64,000 nt of DNA from Prochilodus magdalenae. Lineage: Eukaryota > Chordata > Actinopteri > Characiformes > Prochilodontidae. A model generated the notes under the pieces. The model had not been told where the DNA came from and made no database searches. It saw only the letters and a program-made list of their open reading frames with translations. Positions within the stretch are counted from its first letter, which is position 1, and each line of letters starts with the position of its first letter. The stretch is from assembly GCA_024036415.1 (NCBI GenBank), contig JAMWET010005032.1, forward strand, positions 310,001-374,000, read 5' to 3'. Below, in pieces: positions 1-13,031 of the stretch. Position numbers and translations under genes: made by a program.

Positions 1-1294
1 CTACTTATAAAGTTGATCAAGACCAAGCTGGTCATTTGTTGCCTTGGTTATTTGAATACATATTTGCAGATCAGCCAGACCATGCTGGTTTAGGCAAATT
101 TTTCTGTCAGGGCAATTAGCAGTTTCTTAATCAAATGTTCCATTTCACCTAAATGCCTTTAAGCCAGGAAAAGTGCCCAAGGCAATGTGCCTTCTGTTGC
201 ACCATCAATATTTCTCAAAGGGCTCATTTTACTGTCCTCTTTTACAAGCAAAGGATTTGTATTGGCGATTGCACAATGCGACTTTCACCATAAGCAGTGT
301 GTACATGAAACTACCATGAAAATACGTGCTATACATTAACTTCTACATAAGGCTTGAGCAGGATCTGCCAAGCATTTTAATGTCTAAATTATATACTTTA
401 TCAGCACCACCAAAAACGGGTAACACTACTGCTGTACTGCATACTATAGTAGTATATACTGTTTAGAGCTAGCTGCTGCTAACACTGCTCAGTTCACTTG
501 AAATACGTTTAGCCTAGCTGTTAGCTACCCTTGGTTATTTTCTCTAAAGCTATTCCATCTTTTTACACTTCAGACCTGTGTATGTGAATTTTTTTGGGGG
601 TTCATTCTGATGAAAATATATACCTACTACACTATACCTACATTTATACTCAGAGTTGGCTAATTAATTAAACGCTACAGTATCACAGGCGACTTAAACT
701 TGCTCCAAACATTTTTCCATAATGAAGGTCACTGACCGTGTCGAACCATTCAGGCTTTGTTTAAAAAGACCAGGACGGTACACCATATCCGGGGCTGATG
801 GTCATCTAACATTAGCCAAATTATTATGAAAAATATAACAAAAGCTTTTAATTAATTTTCAGGGTAGGCTTAACATCTCTGTATATCTAATCTACTGGCA
901 ACGGGTGTCTGGATTACTCGTAGAGGGGCTATGATCACCTACTGGCCTAAGACATGCAGCCTGGTACACAATCTTGCACTAGCACCTGCCACATCAACTC
1001 AGCCTTGTGCTTCATTTAAGCACTGTTCTTAATACACTTCCATAATTCCACTATGGTATCCTATGTGTATGATTAAAGCTAGTGGAGCACAGGGCACAAC
1101 AATAAATAAAACATACCAAGTGTATTTAAACCTCCTCTGCTTCAAATCTGCTGCTCAGACCTATCTGAGGACAGTGTGGGTGTGGCTAATGAGCAGTTTG
1201 ATTGGCAGCTCTCCCACACTCCTACTCTGCTTCGCCACTCATGAAGAACATAAATTATTATCTAGCTTTTATGTGACAGTAACTGGATAAAAAT

Positions 1295-1496
1295 AGTCAC
1301 AGATGAACAGATGTACGTACAGATGGACAGAGTGATGAGGAAATGCACAAATGAAGGAACACACAACTGCAGACCTGTGGACAGATGGGCGAACAAACAA
1401 ACAGGCAAAGAAAGGCATGGAGGAATGGAGAAACTGAATAAGAGACATCCAGATGGAGGGATGGACAAACAAATGGATAGACAAAGCAACAGTGAA
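1295..1496. repeat. Degenerate GACA/GATG/AACA-rich low-complexity tract
   Basis: The plus strand is strongly purine-rich, with many imperfect copies of ACAGATG, GGATGGA and ACAAACA. The reverse strand therefore reads as Ser/Pro/Cys/His-rich ORFs in several frames at once. That pattern marks a decayed tetranucleotide microsatellite, not a gene. Confidence 0.6.
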
Positions 1497-2814
1497 TGCT
1501 AGCATTTAGTAATCTGGGTTGGCTATAGCTATGTTTCTCTGACTCTGAGATGATTTTATGTGGGCCGGGCAAGAGATGTCTTGTGAATGGTTAGCATTAC
1601 CCAGGAGACTGCCCAGTTTACATAGGGAAGAGAGAAATACGGCGAAAAGCAGCAGACATTTATCAGACTTTGGGAAGGTGTATAGCAGCCCACAGGAACC
1701 AAACCAACTTAATTAAAAAGCATAAAATCACACTCAGTATATGGCACACTAGTAGTAGTACACTTGTATTTGTTCCACCAGAGTTTAATTCTGATATGTA
1801 TAATTAGCTGATTAATTAAGTTATCTTATTTCACCATTACCACAGGAAATTATTTACCTGACTGAGGAAGCCCAATTTGCTTAAGTAACCAAGTACAATT
1901 CATTTTTCAGAACGTATTTAGGAATACATCAAAGTTAATCAAATGGTACATTTAGATTGGTAGCTCAGAGAAAAGCAAACTCTCCCGCATCTATTTTTAA
2001 ACTGTTCCTGAGCTGTAGGTTTGAGGAAGTGCCTATGCAGGCAGGGTTGGGGTGGGCCCAAGCAATCCTGCTTAAAGCCACCCAAAATGCTGCCTAAGTC
2101 TTTTTGTGCACTGAAATAGGAATTGACTACTACTGACTCCTTTAATGTGCATTACGCTTCCGAGTTTAGCCCATTAAGCTAAGCCTTATTTGTGAAGATC
2201 TTCTCACATAAACAAAATCAATTTACACAAATCATCCCATATCAAACGAAGCTGACGGTTCCACTTTGTCGGTGCAGTAACTCCGTCAAGGGTGACAGCG
2301 GCGCAAAATCAAACTGTCAACGAGTGAAATTAATGAGCAGTGGCGTCTTTCGGTAATGAGATGGTTTAATGCTGGAAGTGAGATGATGTGGAGGGGAAAC
2401 CTTATCTTCAGCCTAGACTGTAAGACTGTATAAGATATGAAGATATTAAACCCGTAGCAGAGTCTGCCTCCTGAGTGAAAGGAAGGCTTATTGATTATTT
2501 CTTTCCTTTTATTCTTTCATTTAATAAAGTACTGAATGATCTGTGCTGAGGACGACAGGCCAGGTGGGAGCCGGATTTGGCTGCTGAGAAAGGCCATCAC
2601 AGCGAGACCTGGCCGCCTGGAAAAAGTCAGTGTGCACCCATGCTGTCAGTACCAAAGGTTGAGATTTCCAGATTTAAGTTTCTTTGTCGATAAAGTACTG
2701 AACCTGTGGAGATTTCACATCTCTGCAGACTGTGGAAATGTCATGGCGAGTCTGCTAAATGAACACTGCGGTGTGAAATTTAAGCATGCCTCTTGAGGTA
2801 AGGGAGAGCCGGAA

Positions 2815-2842
<28 letters not shown>
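2815..2842. repeat. (TG)n microsatellite
   Basis: About 14 uninterrupted GT dinucleotides are followed by GTATGTGCGTG. This is a simple repeat likely to vary in length. Confidence 0.95.
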
Positions 2843-2849
<7 letters not shown>

Positions 2850-3039
2850 TGCCTGCGTTGACATTATTGTTTAAGAAAGGGGAAGACAAACTACTGACCT
2901 TTACTGAGAGTCATCCCTTGTGTTTGCATTTGCAGCTGCAGTGGATGGATCATGATGTGCTTTAACCCTCTGAATACTAATCTAATTTACATACTCTTAT
3001 CGTCCTTTACAAATTAGAAAGACACTAATACGAGCCATA

Positions 3040-4440
3040 CACTACTTTCAGGAAACTTAAGGAAGATAAAGGTTACCAGGGAGCCAAGAAACCAATGATA
3101 AATTTAGACTGATATGGGCAATATATATTGAGCTACACGTACAGTAGTGTCTCTCAGGAAGGCGTTGGGCCACCGTGTTTGCTAATGCAACATGCCAGAC
3201 ATTTCTGAGTTGTCGATGTTCCTAATAGTGTCCTGCAATAATCCATCCCATGCAGCTTGAAAAGTCTCACACAGTTCCTGCAGATGTAGTGGTAGAGTTG
3301 GAGTTAGCACGACCAAAAGCATCCCACACATTTTCAAAAAGTCTGGCAACAACACTGCAACATCTCCACCAAGACATCTACGAGACTTGTCACTGAAGAT
3401 GACACACTACTATCTTGAGTCACGTCTGGCGTGACACCGTTGCAGTCTTTGGCGATGTTGCCGTGGTGTTAAGGGCAGTCATCGTAACAGTCTGTGTGAA
3501 TGTAGTCTTGCTTCATGCAGTCGTCTGCCAATGGTGCTGGCACTAACAGGATGACTCATGGAGGCATCACTGCTCGGTGAAAGTCGTGGCTGTTGGGTCA
3601 TTACGTACATGTCCAAAAGTGTGTCAGTGCTCCCTGAAGTTGATTCTTTCTTTCTGGCTCCGAAGGGGAAGCCAGGGGACGGCTGAGGGTTTGAGTTGTT
3701 CATTTCAAGGCGGTCGAAATTGAGTCTCAGGTCTTTTACTAAAACAGTATCTGGACACACAGGTTTTATTGCCCATTTCACCCCCCCTTAATGTACAAAG
3801 AGGGTGTGTTCTTGTGTTGCTTTACGACATGGTCAGCTCGCCTAACCAGTTATTGCCTACAGGTATTTGACCATTAACTTATAAGTTTACAGCCCTGTCG
3901 TAAATGCATAAAATGCAAGTTCTGTTCTAGCTACTCCCCAGAGGGTAAACTTCTACACAAACGCACTTAAACACACACACTCTTATACACAAACATTGAT
4001 ATCCGACATCCCTATCTGTGGTTTGTGTAAGCCTTCTAGATCCTTCATCTTCCTGGTGAGTGCCTTCTTTTATCCGCTGCAGCCAACAGGGTGCTATGGT
4101 AGTATCCACACGGCCGGTATGGTGCGCAATACGTCGATAAGACATCCTGCTTCCCAGAGCCCTACAGTGCGACCCCTCTTCCAACTGCTTGAATTGCTTT
4201 TGAACTCTTCTCTGAGGCTCACTTTGCTTGCAAAGGATGCTACCAACACACCAGCATGTGTCAGAATGGAAAGCACACACAACAGGACAACCTTATATAG
4301 CCAGTCAGGTACAGCGATAAGGCCAGTGAAACCTGAATCATTTGCATGCCTCACAATGTCAAACCTACCAACCAAGGTTCGTTCCTGTCAGTTGATTGTT
4401 TCTGATTGTTTCTGTTTACAATGATTGTTCTACACTGGGA
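3040..4440 (-). mobile_element. Tc1/mariner-like transposon relic, interrupted
   Basis: Read on the minus strand, roughly 4300-3990 gives a helix-turn-helix segment typical of fish Tc1-like transposases: FKQLEEG, then MSYRRIAHHTGR, W.Q.IKEGTH and a TTDRD end. Around 3500-3560 the next domain appears as SASTIGRRLHEARLHS. About 430 bp of unrelated sequence lies between them (about 3560-3990), so the element has been interrupted and frameshifted. The low-coordinate part (about 3090-3550) is similar to the relic at 28.2-28.9 kb; both share the words TAGACTGATATGGGCAATAT and CTAATAGTGTCCTGCAATAA. No intact transposase remains. The outer ends are estimates because I could not identify clean terminal inverted repeats. 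Confidence 0.75.
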
Positions 4441-6925
4441 TTTTTGCTGTGAATGGTGCTGCATGAAACTTGTTTACAGTCGCTTGACTTTCACGGTGAC
4501 TTTGCTTGTCGTTTACCCTGTGGCTTTCACCTTTTCATATTGCTGAAGGGGGTGTTGAGGACCACTTACATAGCTTCTTGGCTAATGAGGTTAATAAACT
4601 GCAGTGATTGGTGGAGCACTGCCAGTTGTTGAGGCAGGCCTAATGGAGATAGCTGGCACCTCTCAGAAAATGAGAGATATAAACACTTAAAGAATCCTAA
4701 GGGCATCCGAAAGGGCAAAGTGCCATCTTGTAGTGGTCTTTATAGAGCAGCATTTTTTGGTCCTTGCCGATTAAACGGCTCATTAGTAAACTCGTACTGA
4801 GTTGAATAAAGGTAGCAGGGAAAACATTGAACTGTGCTGGAGACGGCAACGCCTGGTCTACAACTGGGAAACACTGTAGCAGTAACAGGGATCGTTTTGT
4901 GAAAAAAAGGATTGAATGTCCAGCTCTTTGATCGCTGGTAGAGGCACTTAAAAGGGAGGGGGAGGAGAGGACAGCTTTTAAAATGCACGTCCCTGCAGAA
5001 CGTATCCCTTGTTATTATGTGTCGTGGAGACATGCACTCGGCTCAGATCCCTGTTGCTATAAATGTCTGTGATTGTTCCTGGACCTAGGAACACCACTGC
5101 CTGTATCCTGGGGGCTCCCTGAGGGGAACCAAAGGCAGCACGGTGGACGATTTGTCAGACACATTTAGATTCCTGCCTTTCATATCTCCCCCCACCTCCC
5201 TTTCTCTCTCTCCACCCACACAGTCACCCTGCACCGTTGGTGTTGACTCTGCATGCAGAAACCTGTGATTTTCCAAAATACCCACCAGAGGAGAGCCGTT
5301 GCTGAGACGAAACTTAGAAAAGGTGCCGGAATAATCGACATCATTATTCTTATGGAAAATGATGCTCGCCTCGCATGAATCATCCAAAGAGCTGCATCTA
5401 TTCTGCCTGTGGGGATCTGACGGTAAATATATGCACTAATGCTGGTGAGGGTCATTTTGCCTTCAGCGCCAGTGTGCATGATGATGACGGACTATTAGCA
5501 AAGCGAGAGTGGATGTTAATGGGGTTGGGTGAACAGGCAGCTGTGGGGAAACGGGCCAGGCATGCGGTCACGCTGACACTCGACCCTGTCTCCAGCTCCA
5601 TCAAATCCCATCTCCTCAGCATCTGACACTCAGGCTTTCACAAGTTCTCCAATCCAATTAAAGGGAGATCAGGCCGTCGGAGAGTGCTTAGCCTGCTGCT
5701 GTTGAAAACCACAGACGGCCCGGCCGTTCCCCTGGTCCATCAGGACCACTCTTTACTCCTTCACGCACGCAGACAGTCTAGGATTAGTTTAGGAAAGGGA
5801 GGGAGGGGGCATGGAAGCAGTTAATGGACTGGCAACTGAGATGAACTAAGTGTTCCAGCCTTACTGCAGCCTTGCGACTAAAGGAGAAAAGGCAGACTCC
5901 CTCCATTAAGGGCATTTTTTTTTCCCTCTTTGGTTTCTGTAGTGAATAATCTGTGGGAGATAAACTGCTACAGCACGACCAATGTGGCTCACTCAAATGT
6001 ACAAGTACATTCGGCCATCAGTGTCATTGCTTGACATGGAGACATGAGTGTACACACCTAATCCAAGCTGTACATACACAAAGGGCCTTGCACAAAAGTA
6101 TACAGTGGCCCATTCTTCACTGTCAGCAGAAAGGTGAGGATTAATATTTAATTTCCCCCGCCCCCTCCAGGGAAAAACAGGGAGGCTTTAGTTCCAAGCA
6201 TTCCCTGACGCTGAGACTACGGTTTGGGATGGGGGGAGTCGGGGGTGAGGGGGTCGGTGCAGACACTCAGGGCTTTTCTTGGCATCACACAGCTAGATTA
6301 GCTTTCATGTTTGCCTGTGTGTTTTGGAGAGGGCTAGAAAGGAGAGTGCACTCAATAATACAAAGCACTAATGAGAGCAGAACGGAAAAACAGTCCCTGA
6401 ACAAGTGTGTTGCATCACCTTCTCGCAGTGTAAAATCATCAGCTTTGATATTGTAGCACCTCCGTTCTCATTTATAGTCCTAGGTAGATATATTGATAAA
6501 CAGATTGATTGATTTAGAGAGAGAGATGGGACGGTGGGATTATTTGAAATCTCGTCAACAGGAGGACAACTTCAGATTAAGAGAGGCTGTTGACATTTCT
6601 ATTAAGCTGCACCATATGAATGCAAAATGTATGGTGCCATTTGTTTGGACTACTCAAATTCATTTCTAGGCAATACAGTGCACAAATAAATTGTCTGGGT
6701 CATCTCTTGTCATAGTCAAGAGTGGCTGTGCAATTAAAATGTACACAAATCATCTGGGTGCCGTTACAAAACCTTAGCTCCGTCTGTGAAGGGACACAGC
6801 ACGACACCAAAGTGCCTATATATTGTCAGGTCAGAGGGCCAGGAGACTGTCCTAGACGTTTGCTATCATGAACTGAAAGTGAATCTTGGAGCACACATTT
6901 ATTTTACAATATGTATATGTCGTTA
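4441..6925. other. Non-coding stretch, nothing recognised
   Basis: No exon, RNA gene or clear repeat is seen. Short ORFs occur on both strands without family resemblance. Moderately GC-rich patches lie at about 5080-5800. A weak GA-rich run (GAGAGAGA) is near 6518. Confidence 0.5.
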
Positions 6926-6929
6926 GAAA

Positions 6930-7172
6930 CAAGCTTACTTGAAAAAAAATTGCCCCCGGTGACTGAAACGTACCTCCATGAGCACGAATATCAGCTGTGA
7001 CTTGTTTTGGCATGTACTGGACAAGTTTCAGGATGTAGGCCACATTAATGATCAACCACTCTTGCATCAAAGAATTGCACAGTTCAGCCAGATATGATGG
7101 ATGCCTTCCCTGGCACAATTCTGGGGAGAAATTCCTGTAAACTGGGATTTTTGCCACTGATGGTAGACCCAC
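6930..7172 (-). mobile_element. Tc1-like transposase C-terminal fragment
   Basis: On the minus strand the translation contains LAELCNSLMQEW, followed by LVQYMPKQVTADIRAHGG. This matches the end of many fish Tc1-like transposases, where a variable linker, an EEW.QIP..I segment and LV.SMPRRV.AVI.A.GG follow the catalytic Glu. The upstream catalytic part is not recognisable. The fragment lies next to, and in the opposite direction from, the relic starting near 7390, so the two may be separate insertions side by side. Confidence 0.6.
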
Positions 7173-7389
7173 ATGACCCTATGTTTCCAAACACCTGCAA
7201 CTTCAGCTACATGCTGCCAATCACTCCCATCTGCCTAGTGACCCATTTTCCAAACATCAAACGAGACATTCACTGCACGATACCCCATCCTCTCAATCTA
7301 TAAATCCCATCACACACCCTGCAGGTATTTATAGCCCAATCATCCTCCTGTAACGCCAGTGGGCTTATTATAACCACTCACTGATAAAG

Positions 7390-8150
7390 CTAATATTAAT
7401 TTATTATGTTGCAACACTGGTGCATGTCAAGGTCTAAGATACATTACACAGTGAGCGGTCAGTTCACAAAGCCAGCGTGTTGGAAGTGCGAGAAATGGGC
7501 AGCTGTGAAGGCTAGGGTCAAATTGTTTCGACCACAAAATTTGGTTGGTGCATCTCTGAAGGCGATACCTACAGAGAATGGTCTGAGAAGGGACAAACCA
7601 AAAACTGATGACAGGGTCCTGGATGCCTAAGGCTCATTGATGCACAAGTCTGTCCAGTTTCAAATGACAGAGGGGTTTCAAAATAAGTCCCATATATTTT
7701 AATTGGAGCAATGCTCTACAATGCATTTTTGAAGCAAACCCTTAATGTGATAAAAGCATGCATCCAGGATTATCTCCTGTCCTTCACAGTGTCTTGCATC
7801 CTGTTGGGTATGATGGTGGCAGTGGTTTCTTCAAGCAGGGTAATACACCGCACCTTACTGCACACTTTGTTTAGGAATAGTTTGAGGAACATGATGGAGA
7901 GATCAAGGTGTTGCTCTGGCCTCCAAATTCCCCAGATCTCAATTCAGGTGGGCATCAGTGTGATGTACTGAAACAACAGGTCTGATCCACAGCAACTTAA
8001 AGAATCTGCTGCTAATGTCTTGGTGCCAGGTACCATAGGCACAACAGAGGTTGTGTAGAGTCCATGCCTTGGCAGGTCAGACTTCTTTGGGTCAATGGTC
8101 ATAATGTGTAATGTCATATTACTCATACAGTCATAATGTTTTGGCTCACT
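7390..8150 (+). mobile_element. Tc1/mariner-like transposon relic with internal deletion
   Basis: The plus strand follows a very common teleost Tc1-like element. The 5' part (about 7400-7650) corresponds to the region around the transposase start, including words like GTTGGAAG, AAATGGGCA and AAGGCTCATTGATGC. The 3' part (about 7780-8100) corresponds to the DDE C-terminal half: AGGAATAGTTTGAGGAACATGA, CCTCCAAATTCCCCAGATCTCAAT (the P.SPDLN motif), GCTAATGTCTTGGTGCCAG and GAGTCCATGCCT. The middle, with the DNA-binding second domain and first catalytic Asp, is mostly missing. Near the 3' end ACAGTCATAATGTTTTGGCT resembles the usual terminal repeat. Stops and frameshifts make it inactive. Confidence 0.8.
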
Positions 8151-11100
8151 GGGCTATGTTATGATTAATAGCATTACAATTGTAAGAAATTAGATAAATA
8201 AAACTGTGTTTCCATTATATGTAAGATGTTTTCATCACACATGTTCCAAAATAGTCACAAATGGATACATAGCATTTTGGAATGAAATCACCTCTGCGCT
8301 CCAGTTTAGTTGGTAGCGGCATTAAAAGAAGAATAACAGAGCTGCGTGTGTTTTTACCTTAGGTGGCAGCATGAAGCACAAGCCAATAACTGCTGTTCAG
8401 ACCACGGAACTAGTGGTGTAGCTGCTAATCTTTATTGGGCCTCTCATATAGATGTCGATACCCATCACTCGCAAAATGATTACATTTGTTAAGGTCTCAC
8501 ATTTAGCTTCCATTCCATAGGCAGCTGTGACGTCTATTTATCACCCTCTTATTCACCAAGCATCTCATCTATATTAATGATTTAGCATTACAAATAACAA
8601 AATTACAAAAAATAAACAATTACATTAACGCTACATGCTAGGGCAAGGAGGGGCATTAACTTGTCTGAGACAATAACACTCAGTAAAGCAAATGACATGC
8701 AAATTAGGCCTGCATTAAATGTTTACATGCACTTAATAATCTAAATAGAATTGAATTTTGACAGTTACCCAAGTTGTTATCTAAATTCCATACTCTGATT
8801 TAGAGAACTGTAATCAGGTTTTCAGCACATGTACACCCTTGCTCTGATTTCTTTCATTTTTATCAATGAAGGTATGTGCGGAAACAACGTGGTACACAAA
8901 AGCAAGAAATCAGTGTTTGACACCGCACCCACAAGAAACACACGCGAAGTTGAAATCTTCTACATGTTTGACAAAACGAAAGATTTAAATATATATTTTA
9001 GATGATACTCATATTTGGGATTTAGTGTTTACTTCACATCAACATTTGTATCAGATCTTTTTTGATTTTATTCATCTAGTTGTCCTTTTATTCATACTAC
9101 GGCTCTTTCCATGGTCACTGTGGCGAGTGGAGACATGGATGTCAAATTGTATCATCTCTGATTTACTTTGGGGTGAACTGACTTGTCCAAGGGCATAACA
9201 GCATTGGTCAGTAGACAGACAGTTTCCAACAGAAGGTAACATTTTCTCTGTCATTTTCTGGCTACTTCTGGCTACACGGGCCTTGCTTTTAAGCTCTGTT
9301 CTTAATAAAGACTAGTTTGAGGATATCTTTTAAGGACATCTACTACAGGAAATGTTACTTTAACTGTAAAAGTGGCATCTTTCTTGTTTGGAGGTGTTGG
9401 CCCCCGTTGTTTATCTGTTACCCAGCACTCCAACCTAACCTTTATAACAGGAAGAGACAGCTAAAGTGACAACTGACCACTGTGATGGCCTCTTCACAGG
9501 TATTTTCATTATACAGTTGGCTAAAAAGATGAACTGCTTTTAAGTTACCTCAAGCAATACACCTAAGAACATATCAGTCATGATTTGTTATGAGTGATTT
9601 TAAGAACACTGAATATTAAGTTTTTCTTGCCTTGACTGCAGAAAAAGGGAGTGAGGTGTTATGCTGTTCTTTGTAATGATGTCCAGTGCATGCTGTGAGC
9701 TACACAACATATTTGTCAGCTAGCTACCTTGGAAACATCGTTAACGGCAATCTTCAAACATTACGTGCGGTCTAAAAACTGACGGCTTATCCAAAAGAAG
9801 CTTTCCCAAAACGTATAAAGCATATTCTTGACTGCCAGCTCTTAGTAAATACGGGATTGAGAAGGCCTTGTGGAGTGTTTATTAAAAGGATGGTGAACTG
9901 AGGTCTGGAGTCCAGCACAGATTTGGGTTTTCTCCCCTTCCAATAACCTAACCTGGCAATCAAATGATGAGCTAAAACAGGAGTATTTAAGAATGCATCT
10001 CCAACCTTTGTAACAGATTTGATTACAATATGAAATGATTACTGGTTCTGCATACTCTTACCGCCCACTGTATTATTTCCATTGACTACTGCATCTAGAT
10101 TGATTGACCAACTGGCCAGTGACCAAACGTCTACAAATCATGGACCATGAACTTAGTTTTCAGATGGGTAATTACCAGTAAGTGTAGATTAGTCTGGCTT
10201 TTTCTTGCTCTAAGTGGTGTAACTTAAGACCCTCAAGCCAGCATTATTGATGCACCTGTATGCTAAGTGAAGCTCATGAAATGGACATCACTTTATTTAC
10301 ATTCTTTATAAATTATGTTTTAAAGGATCTTGTTTGGCGACAACACATCACATCAGGGACAATCAACATTAACATGCAATGGGTAATAGTGAGCATGACA
10401 AACCAGGGCCCTCCAAAAGCCCCCAAATAAAGTGATTTCTACTGTCTTGTTTTAATACACTAACACATATAGATCATACATGATCATTTTTCAAGTTCTG
10501 CTAAGTTTTTTGTCATTCACACCCCTAAAAAAAGCTATAGATGAGCTGTAGCTCATACTCCAAAATGGATATCCATTTCACTTCATGCACCCACCATGCT
10601 ACCATCACACACCATGTCATATTTATTTAACTCCCCTGCAAAAATCACATTTAGAAGACTATTCTGTCCACAACTTTGGATAAAATGGCATTAAGAAAAG
10701 GGTATTATGTTTATTATGTTTAATGTGTTTAAAGTGGTTAATGGTCTGTGGGGCTGGCCTTATAGTATCCTAGCCTAATCTGTTAGCTTCTAACGTTTCC
10801 TAAATCTACAAATTTAGTGGGAGTTAATCCACTAACATGCTTTAATGCACATAATAACTTGTATTAGATGTGCTCAGACATAGTCTGAGTATTCAAACGT
10901 CTTAGTTCTTGAACGTGCATCACAAACGCGACACTACTGCGCTGCTATCATTTGCGGCTACTTCCGGGAACTATCAGGAGGTTCCTCGATCCACCGCTGC
11001 AGTAAACAAATGGTCCATTTGGAAGAGCTGACGCGACTCTCTTTCTACATGGCTCTGCTCTCGTGTATCGTTCTTTAACTTCTCCTCTTCTGCTGTAGAT

Positions 11101-11335
11101 GGCAGCTGGTGACTGTTCAGAATTTTGACCTGGTTCCACTGAAAATAAACCAGAAATGTACAAACGAAATGAGCGGAAAGGGACAAATGTCCAAATAATG
11201 AAAAGCAGGTAGCTACATAAACAAGAACAAGATTTGAATGAATGCAGCAAATGAACATAAATAAATAGACACAGCCTCACACAGTGTTTCTGTGGTCATA
11301 ACCCAGCGAACTTCAGCCCTAGTCCAGCAGCTAGA
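8151..11335. other. AT-rich upstream stretch, nothing recognised
   Basis: No gene was identified. The sequence is mostly AT-rich with scattered TAAT motifs. CpG dinucleotides become more frequent from about 10920, where two overlapping minus-strand ORFs (about 100 codons) occur without recognisable family features. They are not called as genes. Confidence 0.5.
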
Positions 11336-11336
11336 G

Positions 11337-11367
11337 CTAGAGAGAGAGAGAGAGAGAGGGAGGGAGG
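11337..11367. repeat. (AG)n purine tract
   Basis: About 11 AG dinucleotides run into GGGAGGGAGG. It is the first of two GA-rich tracts upstream of the PDE4-like exon. Confidence 0.9.
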
Positions 11368-12247
11368 CACCTCTTTATTACTGATACAGCTGAAGACATG
11401 AGACAATGTACGGGGGAGTATTTTTATGCCTGGGGCCCAAAAAATATGGTGCCAAGCTCCTGATACCACATATACAACTAATAATGATGTTGAGCAGATG
11501 CGCAGCGCAGGCTTAACGTACATTGTCACATAAGCCTATAACAGAAATGAGCAGCTGATGTGCTACAGGCGATAAAGATGAAGACCTTAGTCAGAACAGG
11601 AGGCGACTGAAAGATGGGGGAGAAGATGGTTTGTGAAATTTCCCAGCGTGCGTTTTTTTCTTTTTTGCGACTTTTAGGTGGAGGAGCTGGGAGTGCTCGA
11701 GCGACTGAAGAGGCGCTGTTCTCTGTCTGTTCGGCTCCGGGTTAATCCCCCTCGCCCTCCATACAAGTGCAACAGCGCGAACGCGGCGCTTATCACCCAC
11801 ATTTACACCTGAGGGAGAAGTGAAGCCCCAGAAGCGGACTCCAGCTCCCCTGAGAAATGTAGGCAGTAACGGGCAGCTGCCATTAGTGGAAAACACTGCG
11901 CCAATGAGCTGAAAATTGACCAAAAATAAATAAATAAAACAAATAATTCGGTGGCATTCAGTGAAGACCGCGGTGTTCCCTCTCTGCCTCACGGCAGCAC
12001 GACAGCCTCTAATTTACATACGCATCGTGTACAGTACGAATCTCTCTGGCGCTGTTACTTGATCACGTTAAATGAACAAACATTATTCATTACTCCACTG
12101 GCGCGTCTTCATGCGCAGCCAACATACGTGACCAGAAAGAGGGATACAGTAGAGGAGAAGAAAAAAGTAAATCCGTAAAGGCTTTTGTTTTATTCTGAAA
12201 GCAAAAGTGCGTCGACGACAGTTTAAAAAAAAGACTGAAAAGGGAAA

Positions 12248-12402
12248 GAAGCGGATGGGGAGAGTAAGAGAGAGAGAGAGCGTAAAGAGGGAGAGCGGGT
12301 GAGAGACAGTACAGTGAGAAAGCAGAGAGAGAGAGAGAGAGAGAGAGAAAGGGAGAGAGAGTGTAAAGAGAGGAAGAGGGAGAGAGTGTGTGTGACGGAG
12401 AT
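12248..12402. repeat. GA-rich polypurine tract, several AG runs
   Basis: On the plus strand this is almost pure purine: GAGAGTAAGAG, several (GA)n runs including one of about 13 repeats near 12325-12350, and GGGAGAGAGTGTGTGTG at the end. Mirror-like polypurine tracts near promoters can form triplex structures or bind GAGA-type factors. That is known of such sequences generally; a role here is inference. The Ser/Leu-rich ORFs on the opposite strand are artefacts of the repeat. Confidence 0.85.
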
Positions 12403-12806
12403 GGTGGGTGAAGCGTAATTGTCCATCTCCACAGCCATAATTCAACATCTGTCGGTGGAGCGAGGGATGTCAGCGGGAAACAGACGGAACAGATCAGTGG
12501 TGAAGAGCGCGAGCGCGGGGAGCCGGGCACACGAGCGTTCCGGAGAAGGAGATGCTCTGTAGCTCAGAGTGGAGGAAGCGAGAAAAAGAAGGAACGCCGA
12601 GAGAAGCGGTGAGGAGAGAAGCGGCGGATTTTGGGCGCATCCTACGCGCGATTCTCCCCGCGGAAAGAGACCCGCGTCGCTGTAGATACACAAGCTGTGG
12701 TGGACGCGGAGCGGGCGGGCACCACGCGCAACGACTTTTAGGCGCCTTGCAGCTGTTTCCAGATGCGCCGGACACTTTCCCTGGACGCGGCTGCTTGCGC
12801 GAGCAG

Positions 12807-12855
12807 CAATAATAGTAATACTAATATTAATACTAATAATACTAATAATAGGAAT
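12807..12855. repeat. (TAATAC/TAA)n microsatellite in the leader region
   Basis: Sixteen or so imperfect TAA/TAC triplets form an abrupt AT-rich island inside otherwise GC-rich promoter/leader sequence. It may be length-variable. Confidence 0.85.
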
Positions 12856-12971
12856 AGCTAATTATTACCCAGCATAGCCGCGTGGCACACTGCAATAAGG
12901 ATTGGGTTTTGTTTTGGTTTTTTTTGTTGTTTATTTATAAAACAAGCAATAAACTGGTGTACAGCAGCGCC

Positions 12972-13031
12972 ATGGGTGAGCAGGGGATGAAGTTAAGAGG
13001 GATAAAGAGCACAGGTGAGCGCGCGTGGTGA
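12972..13031 (+). other. Short upstream ORF (19 codons), strong start context
   Basis: ATG at 12972 sits in GCCATGGG, a near-ideal vertebrate initiation context, and reads 19 codons to TGA at 13029-13031. If the transcript starts upstream of it, this ORF would precede the main start by about 360 nt and could lower translation of the long PDE4 isoform. Whether it is in the mRNA is not known. The bases after the ATG (GGTGAGC) also resemble a splice donor, an alternative reading. Confidence 0.35.

Larger units (their letters stand above)
1..3039. other. Upstream non-coding stretch
   Basis: I see no recognisable gene or exon here. The sequence is AT-leaning, apparently unique DNA with short ORFs only. 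It holds two simple repeats that are listed separately. The first 110 bases have short palindromic motifs around GACCAxGCTGGTC, which recall a common fish interspersed repeat, but I cannot fix its edges or family. Confidence 0.6.

Noticed and set aside
12552..12812. 86-codon ORF in the CpG-rich leader
   Set aside because: Arg/Gly-rich translation of GC-rich DNA, no family resemblance, and a different frame from the PDE4 start.
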